A stretch of DNA of 64,000 bases from contig CAYUIQ010000003.1 in the NCBI GenBank assembly GCA_964444795.1, positions 49,440-113,439 of the forward strand. The letters run 5' to 3'. A program made the position numbers and the translations under genes. The notes beneath the pieces are model-generated. The model was not told the origin of the DNA. It saw only the letters and a program-made list of their open reading frames with translations, and did not search any database. Within the stretch, counting starts at the first letter, position 1, and every line of letters starts with the position of its first letter. Shown here piece by piece: positions 60,368 through 64,000 of this stretch. Source of the DNA: JABMRP01 sp964444795 (GTDB lineage: Bacteria > Planctomycetota > Planctomycetia > Pirellulales > Thermoguttaceae).

Positions 60368-62425
60368 CTAGGGGCTATCGTAGATCGATTTCATCTTCCA
60401 GCCTTTGACGTTCGCCGTAATATCGCCGCCGGTGCTCGTCAAACGAACGCCGACATGTTCCTTGTCGTGGGGTTGCATGTAGACGGCGGCCTGGCGATCG
60501 TTGACGAAGACCTCGACCATGCTCTTGTCCAAGAAGATACGAAGGTTTAGATCTTCACCCTCGGCAAGCTCGAACGGGGGTTGAATGCCGCCGACGGCCA
60601 GCGTCTTGCTTTCGGGCTTGACGGTGATGGGAAAACCGTTACCCTCTTTGTCGCAGAATACGCCAACTCCGTATTCCTTGGCGTCGGTCGGCTTGATCGT
60701 AATGCTCAACTCGATCGTGTCGCCGACGATTGTCTTAAGCACGTGGCTTTCGCCGCTGTTGACGGTAATTTGGCCTTCGTCCCTTGGGTCGTAACGCAAT
60801 TTTTCGAGCTCCCGCAGCGGCTTGATGCGCAACACACCGTCCGCGGGCAGGCTCAGTTCGCGAGGCAGGCTCTGAATAGCGGTCTGGGCGCCCTTCATAT
60901 TGCACCATGCCCACATCACGCGGCGGCCGTCCGGAGTCAGTAGCGATTCCGGGGCGAAGAAATCCCAGCCTTTCCAGTTCATCATCGCGTGGAACTCGGG
61001 AAGATACTTTTCATCCTTGAAGTCGCCAAGGTAGTAGCGGCAGCCGAGCTTGTGGCTGATACAGAGGAGCATCCACTTGTCGCCGATCTTGAACATATTG
61101 GCGCAAGAGACGTCTTCGTTCTTATTGACCCCCAGGTCCGGCATATCTTCGTGCAGCAAGAGCCCCATGGCCAACCAGTCCTTGAGATCCGACGACTTAA
61201 TCATGTACGGAGGGCCGCCACCGGAGATCGCATAGTAGGTGTCGCCGTTGAGCCAACAGTCGGGATCCCAGTGGCGCATCTTGGGCTCTTCCCCCGTTTC
61301 CGTCTTGGGGAAGATCGCAACGGGCCGGGTCCACTTGTCCAGGTTATCGTCCAAGGCAAAGGCCAGTTGGTTTCTTCCGGATCCCTGGCCGTGGTAGATG
61401 ATCGCCGGCTGGCCGTCCTTGGTGAAGAATCCCGTGCCGCTGAACATGCCGTGGCCCGTGTTGGGGCCGACAAGTACAGTGGGATGCCACTTCCAGGTGA
61501 CCATGTCCTTGCTGGAAACGTGGGCGAAGGCAAAGCCGTGGTTGTTTCGGTAGATATAGTGCAGATGATAAAGGCCCTTATAGAAGACGGCGCAGTTTGG
61601 ATCGCCCGGGAAGCCGACACCCGGGCCCGGGTGGGCAAGATGGTAGGTGAGCCAGTTCTGGGGCACCTCTTGGGGCATGGCCGGCGTTTCCTCGACGTAC
61701 GGCGGCGCCGGGGCCTGGCCATTGGCGGCTATCTTGGCGCCGTCTTCGGTGGCCGCGGCGATGAGGAGCGAGCTATTGCCGAGGACCAGCTTGCCGTCGG
61801 CGAGCTTCGCGCCGCCGTCGGTGCGGCTGTGCGGCAATCGACCGGCACGATCCCGCACCTTGTCACCCTCGAAATCCCACCATGCATAGGGTTTGATATT
61901 CGATGGTTCGTTCGGCACCAGCGACCGGATCTCCTCGGCAGTCAAGGCCTTGGCGTAGATTCGGGCGTCTTCTATGGCGCCGGCAAAGCGATCCCCGGCC
62001 GCTGTTCCGACGTGTCTTAATCCGAAAACCGCGATGCTGTTCTCGGGGCTTAACAGGTCGATGTTCTTGGCCTGATGGGACGCATAGATCTCACCATCGC
62101 GGTAGATCAGTATCTCGTCGCCCTTGTAGACGATCGCCATCTGGACCATGGTCTTGCCGTCGGCCGTCTCGGGGGCGTACCTGTCCTGGGCTCTGTTCGT
62201 GCGCCTGTGGAAGTTGCTGCCCGCCATCCAACTGCCGGACTTCAACTCGCCAAACACAATGGCGTCGAACCGGTCGCCACTCTGGATCGTCAGCACGCTA
62301 CCGCCCCGTTGATTCAGGTTGGCCGGAGCGGCCCAAGCGACCAGCGTCTTGTCCGTCTCCGCCGCATCCGCACCAAGGGAAAGCGTAACGATACCGATCA
62401 CCAGGCCTGCTACCATGGTCTTCAT
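60368..62425 (-). CDS. secreted GH32-family glycosidase with N-terminal LamG-like domain
   Basis: 685 residues. Signal peptide about 1-22 (GADAAETD). A LamG/concanavalin-like domain (about 25-170, FGLRHVGTAAGDRFAGAIED) precedes a GH32 five-bladed propeller. GFPGDPNCAVFYKGLYHLHY carries the nucleophile-Asp region (the usual NDPNG reads GDPNC), MRHWDPDCWLNGDTYYA the RDP-like motif, and NEDVSCANMF the EC-like acid/base. The C-terminal beta sandwich ends DKSMVEVFVNDRQAAVYM, a GH32 hallmark. It acts on fructans or related beta-fructofuranosides; altered motifs may mean another specificity. It converges with paralogue D. An esterase gene follows upstream on the same strand. Confidence 0.85.
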   Translation of the reverse strand: MKTMVAGLVIGIVTLSLGADAAETDKTLVAWAAPANLNQRGGSVLTIQSGDRFDAIVFGELKSGSWMAGSNFHRRTNRAQDRYAPETADGKTMVQMAIVYKGDEILIYRDGEIYASHQAKNIDLLSPENSIAVFGLRHVGTAAGDRFAGAIEDARIYAKALTAEEIRSLVPNEPSNIKPYAWWDFEGDKVRDRAGRLPHSRTDGGAKLADGKLVLGNSSLLIAAATEDGAKIAANGQAPAPPYVEETPAMPQEVPQNWLTYHLAHPGPGVGFPGDPNCAVFYKGLYHLHYIYRNNHGFAFAHVSSKDMVTWKWHPTVLVGPNTGHGMFSGTGFFTKDGQPAIIYHGQGSGRNQLAFALDDNLDKWTRPVAIFPKTETGEEPKMRHWDPDCWLNGDTYYAISGGGPPYMIKSSDLKDWLAMGLLLHEDMPDLGVNKNEDVSCANMFKIGDKWMLLCISHKLGCRYYLGDFKDEKYLPEFHAMMNWKGWDFFAPESLLTPDGRRVMWAWCNMKGAQTAIQSLPRELSLPADGVLRIKPLRELEKLRYDPRDEGQITVNSGESHVLKTIVGDTIELSITIKPTDAKEYGVGVFCDKEGNGFPITVKPESKTLAVGGIQPPFELAEGEDLNLRIFLDKSMVEVFVNDRQAAVYMQPHDKEHVGVRLTSTGGDITANVKGWKMKSIYDSP

Positions 62426-62482
62426 GTCGAGTTCCTTTACTGATTACCGGTTACTGATTCCGCACAAGATTCCAACCTTCGG

Positions 62483-63499
62483 CTATTTCTCGGAAGGACC
62501 CGTCGGATTGGCCGGCGCTTTCGGACCGCCGAGCAACTCGATCATCGCCTTGCCCATGCCCTCGCCGATTAGGTAGTAGCTTTCGGCGTTGCAGCACCAA
62601 TGATAGCGGATCGGTCGCGGCGAGACGGGCCCATCGCGGAAGAAATCGCGGGTTTCCACATACTGTACGTTGCCCTTGAACTCCGGGCGATTGGCCGCGG
62701 CTTCCTGGGCCGCCATGACGCCCAGCCGGCGGTCGATCGTCTGGCCCCATCCGCCAAACCCGCTGCCGCCGATCACAAACGGCAGATTCGGCACGCCCAG
62801 GTCCTTGCGTACGTCCTTGATGAAGTTGACCATGTTGACCTCATATTCGGCGACGTCCGGCGCACCGCATCCGTCGTTCCAGCCCTGGTGCCAACCGAAG
62901 CCGACGATCTCGTATCCCCGGCCGTCGTACTCGGGAAAATCGGCTTTGAGATTCGCCAGTTGTTTCTTCACGCCGGCGATCATGCCGTCGTACTGGTCCC
63001 CGATGCCAGGTCCGCGCGCGCGGCCGTCGCGCGTATTGCCCGAACTCGGCGGGCGCCACGGACCGGCGAGACTTGTGCCGCCGGGGCCAAACTTGATCAG
63101 CAGCACCGGATGGTCGAGATAGTCGCCGACCGTCCAGCCGAACGAGAGTTCCGGTCCGATCGCATTGCGTGCGGCGCTTCGGCCGATGGTCAACGGACAC
63201 TTCGTGTCGTAGTAAGACAGCCACACGTCGTCGCGCACGATCCAATTTCCATCCTCGTCCAGGAGATGCTTGTAGCGCGCCGCGGTGGCCGGGTCTTGGG
63301 ACAAGGTTTCCAGCGTACCCTTTTGCCCCGGTTTTCCTTGGATGACCCCATGTCCCTCCATGTTCGACTGGCCGGCCAGAACGAACACCTTCAGCGGAGT
63401 CTTGCCCGGCTTCTCGGCCGCGGCGGGTCCGGCAAGAATCAACACGGCCCATGCCGCAAGCAGCGAACCGCGGTGAACGAATCTTCTCTCGACTCTCAT
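62483..63499 (-). CDS. secreted SASA-family carbohydrate esterase
   Basis: 338 residues. Signal peptide (GSLLAAWAVLILAGPAAAEK). KVFVLAGQSNMEGHG contains the catalytic serine block of sialate-O-acetylesterase/CE6-type enzymes; GFGWHQGWNDGCG is the second conserved block. It removes acetyl esters from glycans outside the cytoplasm. ATG 63499 with GGAG 7 bases upstream (minus strand) is chosen; a TTG further upstream adds 11 residues. Likely transcribed with the GH32 gene and the partial gene at the right edge. Confidence 0.82.
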   Translation of the reverse strand: MRVERRFVHRGSLLAAWAVLILAGPAAAEKPGKTPLKVFVLAGQSNMEGHGVIQGKPGQKGTLETLSQDPATAARYKHLLDEDGNWIVRDDVWLSYYDTKCPLTIGRSAARNAIGPELSFGWTVGDYLDHPVLLIKFGPGGTSLAGPWRPPSSGNTRDGRARGPGIGDQYDGMIAGVKKQLANLKADFPEYDGRGYEIVGFGWHQGWNDGCGAPDVAEYEVNMVNFIKDVRKDLGVPNLPFVIGGSGFGGWGQTIDRRLGVMAAQEAAANRPEFKGNVQYVETRDFFRDGPVSPRPIRYHWCCNAESYYLIGEGMGKAMIELLGGPKAPANPTGPSEK

Positions 63500-63515
63500 C
63501 GGAATCTCCTTACGT

Positions 63516-64000
63516 CTAATGGTCTTTGGCAAGCTCCACGGTGGTCTTACCGGCGGGGATACCCAGCTTGTAACTCCCGGCCGGTTCTTTCGTCAGGGTC
63601 ACGCCCCGGCCGTCCCTCAGTTTCCACGCACCCGGGACAGCCACGACGATCTCGCCCGCTGGATGGTCGGCCGGCATGTCGATCGTCAGGGTGGCCGAGC
63701 CGACGCGCAGACTCGCGCCGAAGGGGGCCGTCAGGGCCAGCGATTTGGTGGTTACCGTCCCCGGGGCGCCCAGTGCCAGCACCAGACCCGAGCCGCGGTC
63801 CTGTATCGAGGCCGCCGTGCCCTGAAACGAAACATCGGCGACCTTTGCCGTGGCGGGGTCCTTGGACAGGAAGGCGTAATCGGTCCCCCAATCACTGCTG
63901 ATGGTGATGACGCGGCCGTCGGGGGAAGTGGCGAAGGCCGGGGCCTTTTCGTCCGGCTTGCGCGGGAACATGGCCACGTAGTAGCTGCCATCGCCGGGCA
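63516..64000 (-). CDS. secreted or exported protein, C-terminal part (5' cut by window edge)
   Basis: The frame is open to the last base of the window, so only the last 161 or so residues are seen. They are beta-rich with regular strands (PDGRVITISSDWGTDYAFLS; ASIQDRGSGLVLALG; GWTL-free tail GIPAGKTTVELAKDH) and look like a C-terminal beta-sandwich such as those ending polysaccharide lyases or heparinase-like enzymes. No family is certain. It ends 16 bases upstream of the esterase start, so it is probably in the same operon. Confidence 0.6.
   Translation of the reverse strand, partial: PGDGSYYVAMFPRKPDEKAPAFATSPDGRVITISSDWGTDYAFLSKDPATAKVADVSFQGTAASIQDRGSGLVLALGAPGTVTTKSLALTAPFGASLRVGSATLTIDMPADHPAGEIVVAVPGAWKLRDGRGVTLTKEPAGSYKLGIPAGKTTVELAKDH

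Noticed and set aside
1..64000. Search for tRNA, rRNA, riboswitch and insertion-sequence genes
   Set aside because: No cloverleaf, rRNA core, known riboswitch pattern or transposase-like protein was recognised by eye; small RNAs could be missed.

Overview
The window reads as a chromosomal segment of a GC-rich planctomycete (Planctomycetota, probably Planctomycetia/Pirellulales-like). The grounds are the density of secreted sulfatases, Tat-exported Gfo/Idh/MocA oxidoreductases, AP-endonuclease-2-type sugar isomerases, a DUF1559 protein, an HzsA-related diheme protein, Spy/LTXXQ and EF-hand exported proteins, and giant PQQ-type beta-propeller proteins. No rRNA, tRNA, CRISPR array, integrase or transposase was recognised. 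Taxonomy is inferred from gene content only.

Layout. 1-4.9 kb: 3' part of a GHKL-ATPase/nuclease-like gene cut by the left edge, a sugar isomerase, a decayed four-helix-bundle gene between inverted heptamer arrays, and a two-gene AAA ATPase + DUF3226 (Toprim-like) module that resembles a split OLD/PARIS-type defence system. 5-11.3 kb: Gfo/Idh/MocA oxidoreductase, Uma2 nuclease, an AcpH-like protein, a second sugar isomerase, a sulfatase and a ParD/ParE toxin-antitoxin pair with a clear promoter/operator. 11.5-20.4 kb: two giant secreted methyltransferase-fold/beta-propeller proteins around a second sulfatase. 20.5-26.5 kb: a tight run of five exported proteins (DUF4139, laminin-B-like/EF-hand, an orphan DUF4139 tail, HEAT, HEAT/TPR). 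26.6-35.5 kb: an exported methyltransferase interrupted in frame by a repeat element, DUF1559, Gfo/Idh/MocA, a third giant propeller, an exported O-methyltransferase and a cyclase-family hydrolase. 35.7-42.7 kb: HzsA-related cytochrome, Gfo/Idh/MocA, EF-hand protein, LTXXQ protein. 43.1-53.6 kb: a nine-gene type II secretion/type IV pilus-like operon (gspE, F, G, H, I, J, K, a GspL/PilM-like gene and a GspM/PilO chimera) with no secretin or prepilin peptidase in view. 53.7-64 kb: Gfo/Idh/MocA, LpxL-like acyltransferase, GNAT, a fourth giant propeller, GH32 glycosidase, SASA-type esterase and a partial gene at the right edge.

Functional reading (inference): most of the window serves extracellular or periplasmic breakdown of sulfated or substituted glycans. 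Sulfatases, an esterase and a GH32 enzyme act on polymers, Gfo/Idh/MocA enzymes and sugar isomerases process sugars, and a T2SS-like machine could export some enzymes. Four paralogous giant proteins with an N-terminal SAM-methyltransferase fold behind a signal peptide are the most striking uncharacterised theme. A second theme is a set of nested-palindrome repeat elements (about 250, 92 and 78 bp) that sit between genes and, in at least one case, inside an exported protein's reading frame.
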